A stretch of DNA of 64,000 nt from an uncultured Roseobacter sp. (lineage in GTDB: Bacteria; Pseudomonadota; Alphaproteobacteria; Rhodobacterales; Rhodobacteraceae), in assembly GCF_947488185.1 (NCBI RefSeq), contig NZ_CANKYM010000003.1, forward strand, positions 322,873-386,872, read 5' to 3'. Below the pieces are notes generated by a model. The model saw nothing but the letters and a program-made list of their open reading frames with translations, was not told where the DNA came from and did no database searches. Made by a program: the position numbers and the translations under genes. Positions 17,014-25,860 of the stretch are shown here, in pieces (positions within the stretch are counted from its first letter, which is position 1; every line of letters starts with the position of its first letter).

Positions 17014-18972
17014 TCAAACATCCAACTCCTCCACGAACTTCGCGTTCTCCTGAATATACTGATAGCGCAGTTCCGGCTTTTTCCCCATCAAGCGCTCGAC
17101 CAGATCCCCTGTCTCACCCGGCATGTCTTCGTCAATCGACACCCGGATGAGCTTGCGGGTTGTCGGGTCCATGGTGGTCTCTTTCAAATCCTTGGCGTCC
17201 ATTTCGCCGAGGCCCTTGAAGCGGCTGACGTCGATCTTGCCTTTGCCGCCCAAACCCTTTTCGAGCCACATGTCCTTCTCAGCCTCGTCGAGGCAGTAGA
17301 TCCGCTTGGGCCCCTGCGTCAGGCGGAAGAGGGGTGGGCAGGCGAGGTACAAATGCCCTGCGTCGATCAGCGGGCGCATCTGGGTGAAGAAGAAGGTCAT
17401 CAACAGCGCGGCGATATGCGCGCCGTCCACATCGGCGTCGGTCATGATGATGATCTTGTCATAGCGCAGATCGTCGAGGTTGAATTTCGTGCCCATGCCA
17501 CAGCCCAACGCCTCGCAGAGATCGTTGATTTCGGCGTTGCTGCCCAGTTTGCTGGAGGCCGCGCCCAGCACGTTGAGGATCTTGCCCTTGAGCGGCAGCA
17601 GCGCCTGTGTGTTGCGGTTGCGCGCGCCCTTGCCGGAGCCGCCTGCTGAGTCGCCCTCGACGATGAAGAGCTCGGTGCCCGCGCGGTCCTTGGAGGTGCA
17701 ATCGGTCAGTTTGCCGGGCAGGCGCAGTTTCTTGGTCGCGGATTTCCGGGCGGTTTCTTTTTCCTGTCGACGGCGCAGGCGTTCTTCGGCGCGCAGCACG
17801 AGGAAGTCGAGGATGGCACCTGCGGATTTGGTGTCGGCGGCCAGCCAGTTGTCAAAGTGGTCGCGCACGGCACCTTCGGTCATTTTCTGCGCGGCTTCGG
17901 TGGAGAGGCGGTCCTTGGTCTGGCCGACGAAGGCGGGATCGGCGATGAAGCAGCTCACCAGCGCGCAGCCGCCGGAGATTAGGTCCTCGCGGGTGATCTG
18001 CGCGGCCTTGCGGTTGTTCGACAGCTCCCCGTAGGCCTTGATGCCCTTAAGGATCGCGGCCCAGAACCCGGCCACATGGGTGCCGCCTTCGGGCGTGGGC
18101 ACGGTGTTGCAATAGCTCTGGATGAAACCGTCGCGTGAGGGGGTCCAGTTGATGGCCCATTCGACCTTGCCCGCCTGGCCGAATTTTTCCTTGAAATCGA
18201 CGGTCCCGGCGAAGGGTTTGTCGGCGTAGGTGGTGGAGGCCCCGAGGGTTTCGCCGAGGTAGTCGGAGAGGCCGCCGGGGAAGTGGAAGGTGGCTTCGGT
18301 GGGCGTTTCGCCGTCGTCGATGGCGGATTTCCAGCGGATTTCGACGCCGGAGAAGAGGTAGGCCTTGGAGCGGATGGAGGCGAAGAGGCGCGCGGGCTTG
18401 AAGCGGTGGGAGCCGAAGATCTCGGGGTCCGCGTGGAAGGTCACGGTGGTGCCGCGGCGGTTGGGGGCGGCGCCGATTTGTTCGATGGGTCCCAGCGGCA
18501 GGCCGCGGGAGAAGCGTTGCTCGTGAAGCTCCTTGTTGCGGGCGACCTGCACGACCATGGAGTCAGATAGCGCGTTGACCACGGAGGCGCCGACGCCGTG
18601 CAGACCGCCGGAGGTCTCGTAGGCCTTGCCGGAGAATTTTCCGCCTGCGTGCAGGGTGCAGAGGATGACTTCCAACGCGGATTTGTCGGGGAACTTGGGG
18701 TGCAGGTCGATCGGGATGCCACGGCCGTTGTCGCGGATGGTGACGGCGTAGTCATCATGCAGTTCGACTTCGATCCGGTTGGCGTGGCCCGCGACCGCCT
18801 CGTCCATGGAGTTGTCGAGCACTTCGGCCACGAGATGGTGCAACGCGCGCTCGTCGGTGCCGCCGATATACATGCCGGGGCGCTTGCGCACGGGCTCCAG
18901 CCCTTCGAGCACCTCGATGGAGGAGGCGTCATAGTCAGGCGCCGCGGTATTGGACAGCAGATCGTTGGGCAT
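17014..18972 (-). CDS. parE: DNA topoisomerase IV subunit B
   Basis: ParE is the ATPase half of topoisomerase IV, which with ParC decatenates chromosomes and relaxes supercoils. The GHKL ATPase motifs are clear: EVLDNSMDEAVAG, DNGRGIP and GGLHGVGASVVNAL. The TOPRIM domain has EGDSAGG and the metal ligands DADVDGAH, and the C-terminus ends LRYQYIQENAKFVEELDV, as ParE proteins do. Length 652 suits ParE rather than the longer GyrB (about 800). It is transcribed away from the VPLPA-CTERM gene across 380 bases. Confidence 0.95.
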   Translation of the reverse strand: MPNDLLSNTAAPDYDASSIEVLEGLEPVRKRPGMYIGGTDERALHHLVAEVLDNSMDEAVAGHANRIEVELHDDYAVTIRDNGRGIPIDLHPKFPDKSALEVILCTLHAGGKFSGKAYETSGGLHGVGASVVNALSDSMVVQVARNKELHEQRFSRGLPLGPIEQIGAAPNRRGTTVTFHADPEIFGSHRFKPARLFASIRSKAYLFSGVEIRWKSAIDDGETPTEATFHFPGGLSDYLGETLGASTTYADKPFAGTVDFKEKFGQAGKVEWAINWTPSRDGFIQSYCNTVPTPEGGTHVAGFWAAILKGIKAYGELSNNRKAAQITREDLISGGCALVSCFIADPAFVGQTKDRLSTEAAQKMTEGAVRDHFDNWLAADTKSAGAILDFLVLRAEERLRRRQEKETARKSATKKLRLPGKLTDCTSKDRAGTELFIVEGDSAGGSGKGARNRNTQALLPLKGKILNVLGAASSKLGSNAEINDLCEALGCGMGTKFNLDDLRYDKIIIMTDADVDGAHIAALLMTFFFTQMRPLIDAGHLYLACPPLFRLTQGPKRIYCLDEAEKDMWLEKGLGGKGKIDVSRFKGLGEMDAKDLKETTMDPTTRKLIRVSIDEDMPGETGDLVERLMGKKPELRYQYIQENAKFVEELDV

Positions 18973-19352
18973 CGGGCTCGAACCTCGTTCTTATGTTTGC
19001 CGTGATTATGGCAGAGCCGCGGGCAGGGGGGAAGGATTCGCCGAAGCTTTGAGGTGTGCGAATCAGCGTCACACCCTACCTTGTGCAATCGACGCCGTCT
19101 CTCCCGTATCGCGCGAGCTTTGCCGTGATGCGGTGCCATAAGTCGTGCTGATGTTCTGTAAATGGCTCTCAGTTCCCGCGCTGCGGGAATTAAGACATGT
19201 TTTCAAAAGTTTATGTTGGGTGGCGGCAATGTATGTGGCATTAAATATTCACTAAAAATTCGACAACAATACCCAGGGAAGGGTGAAGCGCGTACATGCT
19301 GATCCATTGTTCAGATCATGGCGCGCTCGTTTAGGGAACGAGGAAACGTCTG
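18973..19352. other. 380-base divergent intergenic region between parE and the VPLPA-CTERM gene
   Basis: No gene is seen here. The half next to parE is GC-normal; the half from about 19140 to 19300 is AT-rich and probably holds the promoter of the VPLPA-CTERM gene. Just before that gene's start, CTCGTT (19326-19331) and AACGAG (19337-19342) can pair, overlapping the GAGGAA ribosome site. Confidence 0.5.
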
Positions 19353-20078
19353 ATGAGTTTTAGTTTGATAAAAAGTGGTGTGACCGCTGTGGCTATTTCC
19401 GCAGCGGCACTGATCAGCGGAGAAGCTGACGCGGCAACGATGTATGAGGGTACATACGAAGCGACCAGCGTAACAACGAACGGAAATGACCATACCGTTT
19501 GGCTGCCGGGTCTTTTCGACGGCATCAATGCCTATTGGCAATTCAAACCCAATGCAGGGAAGTTCGTTGTTGGTGAGGACAACGGAACGGCCAAGCTGAC
19601 TGGCCAGATCCGCAACAATGTAACCACAGATTATGAGATGCTGGTTGATGTAAGCTACGTGCTGCGCAATCCGAATGTACCAGGTACGGAAGTTAAGACT
19701 GGCGGTGGCAGCTACGATGGGACTTGGTCCTTCTTCGACATGACGTCGGCGACACTGACCGGTATCGGCGACCTCGCTGGTTTGGTTCTGAGCCTGACCG
19801 CCTACCCAAATACGGACACAAAGGATATTCCCTTCCAATTGGGTGAAGGTGCAAATGACAAAAACAGTGGTCTGGGCGGTGCCGGATGGTTCAGCTGGGT
19901 TGCTGAAATCGACGATACCTACTCCGGGCCTGATCCGATCAACTCCGCACGTACTGCTGCCGGTCATGGCGATATCAACATCAATTTGGCACCTGTGCCT
20001 TTGCCTGCAGCAGGTATGATGCTGCTGGCTGGCCTTGGTGGGTTCGGCGCGCTGCGGATGCGCAAGCGGAACGCCTGA
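19353..20078 (+). CDS. exported VPLPA-CTERM surface protein
   Basis: The 241-residue protein has a Sec signal peptide (residues 1-27, ending EADA). A Gly/Thr/Asn-rich, probably beta-rich central region follows. Its C-terminal tail has the three parts of a VPLPA-CTERM sorting signal: VPLPA at about 216-220, a hydrophobic helix and a basic RMRKRNA end. In Rhodobacterales such tails are read by a dedicated exosortase encoded elsewhere, giving surface or matrix proteins often linked to exopolysaccharide. The central domain is not recognised. A strong terminator follows the stop. Confidence 0.87.
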   Translation: MSFSLIKSGVTAVAISAAALISGEADAATMYEGTYEATSVTTNGNDHTVWLPGLFDGINAYWQFKPNAGKFVVGEDNGTAKLTGQIRNNVTTDYEMLVDVSYVLRNPNVPGTEVKTGGGSYDGTWSFFDMTSATLTGIGDLAGLVLSLTAYPNTDTKDIPFQLGEGANDKNSGLGGAGWFSWVAEIDDTYSGPDPINSARTAAGHGDININLAPVPLPAAGMMLLAGLGGFGALRMRKRNA

Positions 20079-20110
20079 TCCGGTTTCAACTGGACGCGAT
20101 TTCTTACCTA

Positions 20111-20143
20111 GGAAAGCCCCGCCATTCTGGTGGGGCTTTTTTA
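20111..20143 (+). terminator. rho-independent terminator after the VPLPA-CTERM gene
   Basis: AAAGCCCC (20113-20120) and GGGGCTTTTTT (20132-20142) form a stable hairpin ending in six T residues, about 35 bases after the stop codon at 20078. Confidence 0.85.
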
Positions 20144-20211
20144 TGCGCTTGGCATTTCCAATGATATCGGACTTGTTCTGCCGAAACCCATCTTGCAGAC
20201 ACGGATGAGCA

Positions 20212-20820
20212 ATGACCTGGATCACTACTGTTCCTTTTGAAAAAGCCACCGGCAAACTGCGCATGCTTTATGAACGCATCGCCGGTCCTGGCAACAATGT
20301 CGACAACATCATGATGGCGCACTCCCTTCGTCCGCACACGATGGAAGGTCATATGGCGATCTACAAGCATGTGCTGCATCATTCCGGGAACACGCTGCCA
20401 AAGTGGTTTCTGGAGGTTTTAGGCGTGTGGGTCTCTCACTTGAACAGCTGTGCGTACTGCGAGGACCACCACTTTGCAGGTATGAAGCGAGTATTGGGAG
20501 ATGATGACAGAGCCGACGCTATCCGTGAGTGTATTGCAACGGATGACATGCGGACGATACCGCTCGACCCCGCGCAACAGGTGGCGATGCATTATGCCCG
20601 AAAGCTGACCCGGACACCGGCGATGCTGATCGAAGCGGATGTGCAAGAGCTGCGAGCAGCCGGGTTCGATGATGGCCAAATCCTCGAGGTCAATCAGGTG
20701 GTCAGCTATTTTTCCTATGCCAACCGTACGGTGCTTGGATTGGGGTGTTCAACGAAAGGCGACATCATCGGGTTGTCGCCCGGAAACGCGGATGATCCGG
20801 ACGATTGGGGGCACCGATAA
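20212..20820 (+). CDS. carboxymuconolactone decarboxylase/AhpD-like peroxidase-related protein
   Basis: This 202-residue all-helical protein carries the AhpD-type redox centre C80-AYC-83 followed by His86 and His87, within the sequence HLNSCAYCEDHH. It also has the C-terminal YFSYANRTVLGLG segment common in uncharacterised peroxidase-related enzymes. AhpD-like proteins use the CxxC and nearby His to reduce peroxiredoxins or to remove peroxides. No signal peptide is visible. It stands alone between the terminator at 20143 and a convergent hydrolase gene. Confidence 0.87.
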   Translation: MTWITTVPFEKATGKLRMLYERIAGPGNNVDNIMMAHSLRPHTMEGHMAIYKHVLHHSGNTLPKWFLEVLGVWVSHLNSCAYCEDHHFAGMKRVLGDDDRADAIRECIATDDMRTIPLDPAQQVAMHYARKLTRTPAMLIEADVQELRAAGFDDGQILEVNQVVSYFSYANRTVLGLGCSTKGDIIGLSPGNADDPDDWGHR

Positions 20821-20948
20821 GCTGTTGCCGTGCGCGGAAGATGGCTTGTGGTCGAGATCGGATTGTTCACACATGTAAATCAATCTCTTCAGGCGATAAC
20901 CTGTCCTGAAATGATTGCCGTAATGCCTCTGCATGACCAGACGCGGAG

Positions 20949-22232
20949 CTATTCGCCCTTTTTCAGGGTTTCGAAGCGTAACCCCTTCGCCGTACGGGCG
21001 AGAAATCCAGCCCAATAGCTATGATCTTCAGTCGGTCGGGCCTCTTCGTCCAGTGCTTGAATGCCGTCATCAGAGTTGGGGATCAGGTCCAGATAGGGGC
21101 GTTTGCTGATATCGCCCTTGAGGTGCAGATCGAAGAAGGCGGTCGCAAAATGCTGGGCGATGTTATTCATGCGCGTCGTATCCCACACCGGGTCGGAATA
21201 GTGCTCGAAGGGCACAAAATCGAGGTCTTCGACTGGTTTCCAGGCTTCCTTTGGCGCGGGGATCGGGGCAGCCGCGTTGTGATTGGCATGAATGAATGTC
21301 AGGAGGTGACGATCTGTGCCGCTGGTCTCGGCAAAAATGGTGCGGATCGCGTCATACACCGAAACATCATCCGAACCGCCCGCCATGAGCAGCGTTGGCA
21401 CGCGCAGACCGGCCAGGCCGTTGGTGTCCCAGAAGCCGGCGTTACGTCCCCACGGTCCGATGGCGATGATCGCACGTACGCGCGGATCGACCAGGGCTTC
21501 GTGGCTCTCGGATCCGGCCTGGTGGCTTGCCAGCAGCCCATTTGGTGTCCCCCAGCTATACTCGGTGGAGGCCTGGGTCACACCGGCACCCCCAAAGATC
21601 AATGCACCATACCCTCCCATGGAATAGCCGATCACGCCCACCGCGCTGGCGTCGATGATCGCGCCGAGGTCACCATCGAGCGCGGCCATCTGATCCAGCA
21701 CAAAACGCTGGTCCAAGGGGCGGTGATAGAGGGTGGCCCCGAAGGCTGCCTGGTCCGAATAAGTGCTGTCGGTGTGATCGATGGAAACGGTCACGAATCC
21801 CTTGGAGGCTAGATTTTCGCCCAGATGGGCCATCAGAAACCGATTGCCCGGATAGCCGTGGCTGATCAGGATCAGCGGGTAACGTTCGCCTGTAGCAGGT
21901 GCTGCATCGCGCGCCGCCCGCCCGGTGAGGGTTACTTCGGTCTTGCCATCGCGCAGCATGGCACGGTAGGTGCCACCAGGCTGCGTGCCCTCCGCCGCCG
22001 GATACCAGATTTCCGCTCTCAGGGGGCGGTCATAGAGCGGTTGCTTCTGGCCGTCGATATTGACGATATCGATCTGCTCGGGGTTCACCAGTTCCAACGT
22101 CCGGACGCCAATCGGCAGCAGACCGTACGGCGCCAACTCTGGCGCATCGGGACGCACCATATCCACCGGGTTTGCCAGTGCGGGAGCCGCAATTAGGGCT
22201 GCCACGGCGGCGAGAGGGCGTGTTGCGGTCAT
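20949..22232 (-). CDS. exported alpha/beta hydrolase (PAF-acetylhydrolase/dienelactone hydrolase-like)
   Basis: The protein is 427 residues from the ATG at 22232, preceded by GGAG. It has a signal peptide (MTATRPLAAVAALIAAPALA, cleavage near 20), an oxyanion-hole region LILISHGYPGNR, and the nucleophile elbow GYSMGG with Ser204. Catalytic Asp and His are expected in the last third (for example FIHANHNAA), but I cannot assign them firmly. The family hydrolyses esters or lactones, so a periplasmic esterase is likely. The substrate is unknown. Confidence 0.85.
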   Translation of the reverse strand: MTATRPLAAVAALIAAPALANPVDMVRPDAPELAPYGLLPIGVRTLELVNPEQIDIVNIDGQKQPLYDRPLRAEIWYPAAEGTQPGGTYRAMLRDGKTEVTLTGRAARDAAPATGERYPLILISHGYPGNRFLMAHLGENLASKGFVTVSIDHTDSTYSDQAAFGATLYHRPLDQRFVLDQMAALDGDLGAIIDASAVGVIGYSMGGYGALIFGGAGVTQASTEYSWGTPNGLLASHQAGSESHEALVDPRVRAIIAIGPWGRNAGFWDTNGLAGLRVPTLLMAGGSDDVSVYDAIRTIFAETSGTDRHLLTFIHANHNAAAPIPAPKEAWKPVEDLDFVPFEHYSDPVWDTTRMNNIAQHFATAFFDLHLKGDISKRPYLDLIPNSDDGIQALDEEARPTEDHSYWAGFLARTAKGLRFETLKKGE

Positions 22233-22476
22233 CGTATGCTCCAAGCGGGTATCGTCCTACCTGCACGCATAGATTGACAGGTTTTCCCCGTCATTCAAGC
22301 ACTTATGCGGTGTTTTTTGTGTCCAGATCACGGTTTTTCTGATGCCAAGCCCGAACGAGATGTGACCGGATTTGTACTCAGGACCCTGTTGTCCCGTTTA
22401 AGAGCATCACACTTTTTTCAAAGCTGATGGCAAACGCCCTCTTCCACCGGGCATTTTCGCGGCGTAAGGCATGGGT

Positions 22477-23850
22477 ATGGCAAAAGTGATGACATATCCT
22501 GAGCACGGGCGCGCGATCCTGGTCCTGGGCTTGCCACTGATTGGCGGTCACCTGGCGCAGATGGCAATCGGCGTGACGGATACTGTCATGCTGGGCTGGT
22601 ATGGGGTGGACGCGCTGGCGGCAGTTACCCTCGGATCGACCTTTTTCTTTGTGCTCTTTATTTTTGGGTCCGGATTTGCCTGGGCGGTTATGCCGATGGT
22701 TGCTTCCTTTGCTGCCGAAGGCGATGAAATCGGGCTTCGCCGTGCCACGCGTATGGGGCTTTGGTTGAGCCTCGCTTTCGGGCTTCTCGCACTGCCCTTC
22801 ATGGTCTGGTCGGAGCCATTGTTGCGGCTGCTTGGGCAGGGAGAGATGCTGGCTGCTGATGCCAGCGCGTATCTCTCTGTCGCCGGTTTCGGAATTATAC
22901 CGGCTCTCTTGGTGATGGTGCTCAAATCCTATCTTGCGGCTTTGGAGCGCACGCAGGTCGTGCTGTGGATCACCGTAATCAGTGCGGTGATCAACGGGTT
23001 GGTCAACTACGCACTGATCTTTGGCAATTGGGGTGCGCCGGAACTTGGCATCACCGGGGCGGCCATCGCCTCCGTTGCAACGCAACTTGTGGGGCTCGTC
23101 GGGGTCACGGTCTACGCCGCCCTGTCGTTACCGGAGCACGCGCTGTTTCAGCGGTTGTGGCGCCCGGACTGGCAGATGCTGGCGCAGGTGTTCCGGCTGG
23201 GCTGGCCAATCGGGCTGACCAGCCTCAGCGAAGTCGGGTTGTTCGCGGCCTCTGCAATGATGATGGGTTGGCTTGGCACGGTGCCATTGGCGGCGCATGG
23301 GATCGCGGTGCAACTCGCGTCGATCACATTCATGGTCCACATGGGGCTAAGCAACGTGGCGACGATCCGTGCAGGCAACGCCTACGGAAGGCACGACCCG
23401 GCCCATATGGAAAAGGGCGCCTTGATGGTCACAGCGATGTCGCTAGGCGCGGCTGCTTTGACCATCGTATTGTTCCTGGTGCTGCCGGAGCCGTTGATTT
23501 CCCTTTTCATGCAGGAAGACGAGCCGCAACGTGTGCAAATCCTGGCGATCGGGACCGGGCTTTTGGCTATGGCAGCGCTGTTCCAACTGGTCGATGGGGC
23601 GCAGGTCATTGCGCTGGGATTGCTGCGTGGCATACAGGACACGCGTGTGCCGATGATCTGTGCGGCGCTGAGCTACTGGGTGGTGGGCATTCCCTGTTCG
23701 TATCTCTTTGGCTTTGTTTGGGACCTTAAGGGGATCGGTGTCTGGCTTGGTCTGGTCGTGGGGCTCGGGCTGGCCAGCGTACTGCTGTCAACGCGCTTTT
23801 GGGCCGTTGCCTTGCGTAAACTCAAAGGCGCAGAAAGCCAGCCTGCCTGA
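22477..23850 (+). CDS. MATE family multidrug/toxin efflux transporter (NorM-like)
   Basis: The roughly 457-residue protein shows twelve hydrophobic segments in two pseudo-repeated halves, with MATE signatures: LPLIGGHLAQMAIGVTDTVM in the first helix pair, and GWPIGLTSLSEVGLFAASAMMMG, its counterpart, in the second half. Such transporters expel cationic drugs or metabolites in exchange for Na+ or H+. The ATG at 22477 is favoured because TAAGG is seven bases upstream; an ATG two codons earlier (22471) is also possible. This is one of two MATE genes in the window. Confidence 0.92.
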   Translation: MAKVMTYPEHGRAILVLGLPLIGGHLAQMAIGVTDTVMLGWYGVDALAAVTLGSTFFFVLFIFGSGFAWAVMPMVASFAAEGDEIGLRRATRMGLWLSLAFGLLALPFMVWSEPLLRLLGQGEMLAADASAYLSVAGFGIIPALLVMVLKSYLAALERTQVVLWITVISAVINGLVNYALIFGNWGAPELGITGAAIASVATQLVGLVGVTVYAALSLPEHALFQRLWRPDWQMLAQVFRLGWPIGLTSLSEVGLFAASAMMMGWLGTVPLAAHGIAVQLASITFMVHMGLSNVATIRAGNAYGRHDPAHMEKGALMVTAMSLGAAALTIVLFLVLPEPLISLFMQEDEPQRVQILAIGTGLLAMAALFQLVDGAQVIALGLLRGIQDTRVPMICAALSYWVVGIPCSYLFGFVWDLKGIGVWLGLVVGLGLASVLLSTRFWAVALRKLKGAESQPA

Positions 23851-23987
23851 TCGATTATTGTGTCATCTCAATTGCCGTGGGTTTGAGACTTGAGTGCCGC
23901 GCCATCAGGCTGCGACATCCGGAAAATATCTCATGTATTTAGTTAAGTATGGCTCATAGTGACATGTTTTCATGACTTAATACTGGA

Positions 23988-24842
23988 TCAATCAGGTATC
24001 CAGGATTTCAAGTGGTTCAGGATTTTTGCCAACACGATGCGTGCTGCCTGTGCCTTCACGGGATCGTAAAGCCACGGATCCCGTTCGGCTTGAAGGTAGG
24101 TCGACAACGATAGCTCCATCTGCAGCGCGTGCACCCCGCGTTTTGGACACCCGTAGCGGCGCACGATCCATCCACCCTTTAAATGCTTGTTGATATCACT
24201 GGTGTAGTTTTTCTGGTTTAGGCAAATCCCTGCGATACAGGCTGCAAGCTTGTGATCGCATGTGGCACCCATGTATGTGCCGATGCTGAAGTTCGGCGCA
24301 ACACCATCAAACAGATTTGGAATTTCCGACCGCGTCGCCCGACAATCATACAAGACCGCAAAACCATGCTTGGATCTTACTCGGGCAATCTGTGTCGCAA
24401 GCGCCGCGTGATATGGTGCGTAAAAGGCAGAGCGCCAGCTGGCCATTTCGAGTTTGTCGGGAGCATACCTCCAGATCGCCTGTCCATCCTGATTGAGAAT
24501 GGGTGCCGAGGGTGTCAGGTTGAGACCACTGCCTTTGTCATCCCACGCGGACGGATTGCAATCCGGGTCGCAGAGATACCGATGGAAACTCGGTTTCACG
24601 ACCGTCACGTCCTCCACCAAATCGTGGTGAAGCCGGTCGATATGCCAGTGCGTGTCGATCAGTGCCCGCCCGACGTCATTCAGCCGCTGCATGATGCTGT
24701 GCGCAATTTGCGTGCTGGCATGCGGGATGGTGATGATCAGAGGGCTGGACCCCATCGTGACGTCGACTGGAATGGTGCGTGATCCTCGAATTGCCGCCTG
24801 GCGGGAAGCGTTCCGACGCCAAGCGGCAATCCGATAGCACAA
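23988..24842 (-). CDS. N-formylglutamate amidohydrolase-like protein
   Basis: The protein resembles N-formylglutamate deformylase (HutG/DUF family), a zinc enzyme releasing formate and glutamate in histidine breakdown. Typical features are ITIPHAS near the start, DTHWHIDRLH, and the VLYDCRATRSEIPNLFDG segment. No hut genes adjoin it, so the true substrate may be another N-formyl or N-acyl amino acid. The start is uncertain: the longest frame begins at 24842, but the conserved part begins near an ATG at 24755 and the extra 29 residues look non-conserved. Its composition is slightly more AT-rich than the surrounding genes. Confidence 0.8.
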   Translation of the reverse strand: MCYRIAAWRRNASRQAAIRGSRTIPVDVTMGSSPLIITIPHASTQIAHSIMQRLNDVGRALIDTHWHIDRLHHDLVEDVTVVKPSFHRYLCDPDCNPSAWDDKGSGLNLTPSAPILNQDGQAIWRYAPDKLEMASWRSAFYAPYHAALATQIARVRSKHGFAVLYDCRATRSEIPNLFDGVAPNFSIGTYMGATCDHKLAACIAGICLNQKNYTSDINKHLKGGWIVRRYGCPKRGVHALQMELSLSTYLQAERDPWLYDPVKAQAARIVLAKILNHLKSWIPD

Positions 24843-25008
24843 GAAAAGTTGCTACCAGTATTGACCTGCGTGCGGTCAGTTCACCGTGGTTAAGTGTGCG
24901 CCAACTCTGGGTGCGTCCGACCGGGGACATGTATGTGAGCAACCGGATGCCAAGGCCACTCACACATGGGAGCAAAAGTTAGCTTGGACGTATATCAATG
25001 CAGCAGGA

Positions 25009-25842
25009 TCATGTTTCCTTTTTGTCGTTCACAATGTTCATCTGCGCCAGCCCGCTTTGCCCCAGATCGACGGAAGAGAAGGGACCGCCATGGCACATCT
25101 GACCGGGATCCTTCAGATCGACAGGGGGGGCTTCGGCCAGTATCTCCGCTGCAAACTGCTCTGCATTGTCTTTCGGGCGGTAGCCCAGAAAGGATGCCTT
25201 GGCGTTGTCCACCGGTGCGCGGTCGTTGTTGGACACGCCGTAGACAATCCCAAAACCCACGGACGGGGTGTCAATCGCGCGGGTCACCAATTGGATGAGG
25301 TCATCATAGCTGAGCCAAGAGCCCAGAGCGCGGGTATTCGTGACCTGCGCGCAGGACAGGATGCGCAGGTGCACCGATTCCAACCCGCGTTTGTCCCAAT
25401 ACATACGGCCCAGATCTTCGGTGAAGCATTTGGCCAGCCCGTAGAATGTGTCCGGGCGGTGCTCCGCATCGATGCCGATGAAATCCGATTTCAGGTGCAT
25501 GCCGACGGCGTGGATCGACGACGCGTAGACGATGCGTTTCACGCCTGCCTTATAGCCTGCTTCCCAGATGTTGTAGGAGCCGACGAAATTGGGCCCGAGC
25601 AGTTCCTCGAAGGGTTTTTCATCCACGATGGCGCCGAAGTGGATGATCATATCCGCGCCCTCAAGCACGGGCGCGATCTGGTCCATCTGTGCCAGATCGG
25701 CCTGAACATAGCTCTCGCCGTTATAGAGTTTGCCGATATCGTCGGCGATGTCGGTGCTGACCAGCGTGTCGCACATCGCCGCCAGCGGTTCGCGCAGATA
25801 AGAGCCCAAGCGGCCTGCGGCCCCTGTCAAAACCAGTTTCAT
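25009..25842 (-). CDS. NAD-dependent epimerase/dehydratase family protein, uronate dehydrogenase-like
   Basis: This 277-residue extended-SDR protein has the nucleotide-binding TGAAGRLG (6-13), ASSIHAVG with the catalytic Ser, and the YGLAK motif (Tyr134, Lys138). The segment around YGLAKCFTEDLGRMYWDKRG and the FLGYRPKDNAEQF motif closely recall uronate dehydrogenases, which oxidise glucuronate or galacturonate to the aldarolactone. Because it is the last gene of a mixed catabolic operon (18 bases after the FAD oxidoreductase), another hydroxylated substrate is possible. AAGGA precedes the ATG. Confidence 0.87.
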   Translation of the reverse strand: MKLVLTGAAGRLGSYLREPLAAMCDTLVSTDIADDIGKLYNGESYVQADLAQMDQIAPVLEGADMIIHFGAIVDEKPFEELLGPNFVGSYNIWEAGYKAGVKRIVYASSIHAVGMHLKSDFIGIDAEHRPDTFYGLAKCFTEDLGRMYWDKRGLESVHLRILSCAQVTNTRALGSWLSYDDLIQLVTRAIDTPSVGFGIVYGVSNNDRAPVDNAKASFLGYRPKDNAEQFAAEILAEAPPVDLKDPGQMCHGGPFSSVDLGQSGLAQMNIVNDKKET

Positions 25843-25860
25843 CTTTGTCCTTCCTGACCG

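Noticed and set aside
18973..19010. GAAC/GTTC pairs upstream of parE considered as a LexA operator
   Set aside because: The half-sites do not form the direct repeat with seven-base spacing needed in Alphaproteobacteria.
19311..20264. 317-codon minus-strand frame opposite the VPLPA-CTERM gene
   Set aside because: The plus-strand gene has a signal peptide, sorting tail, ribosome site and terminator; the antisense frame has none of these.
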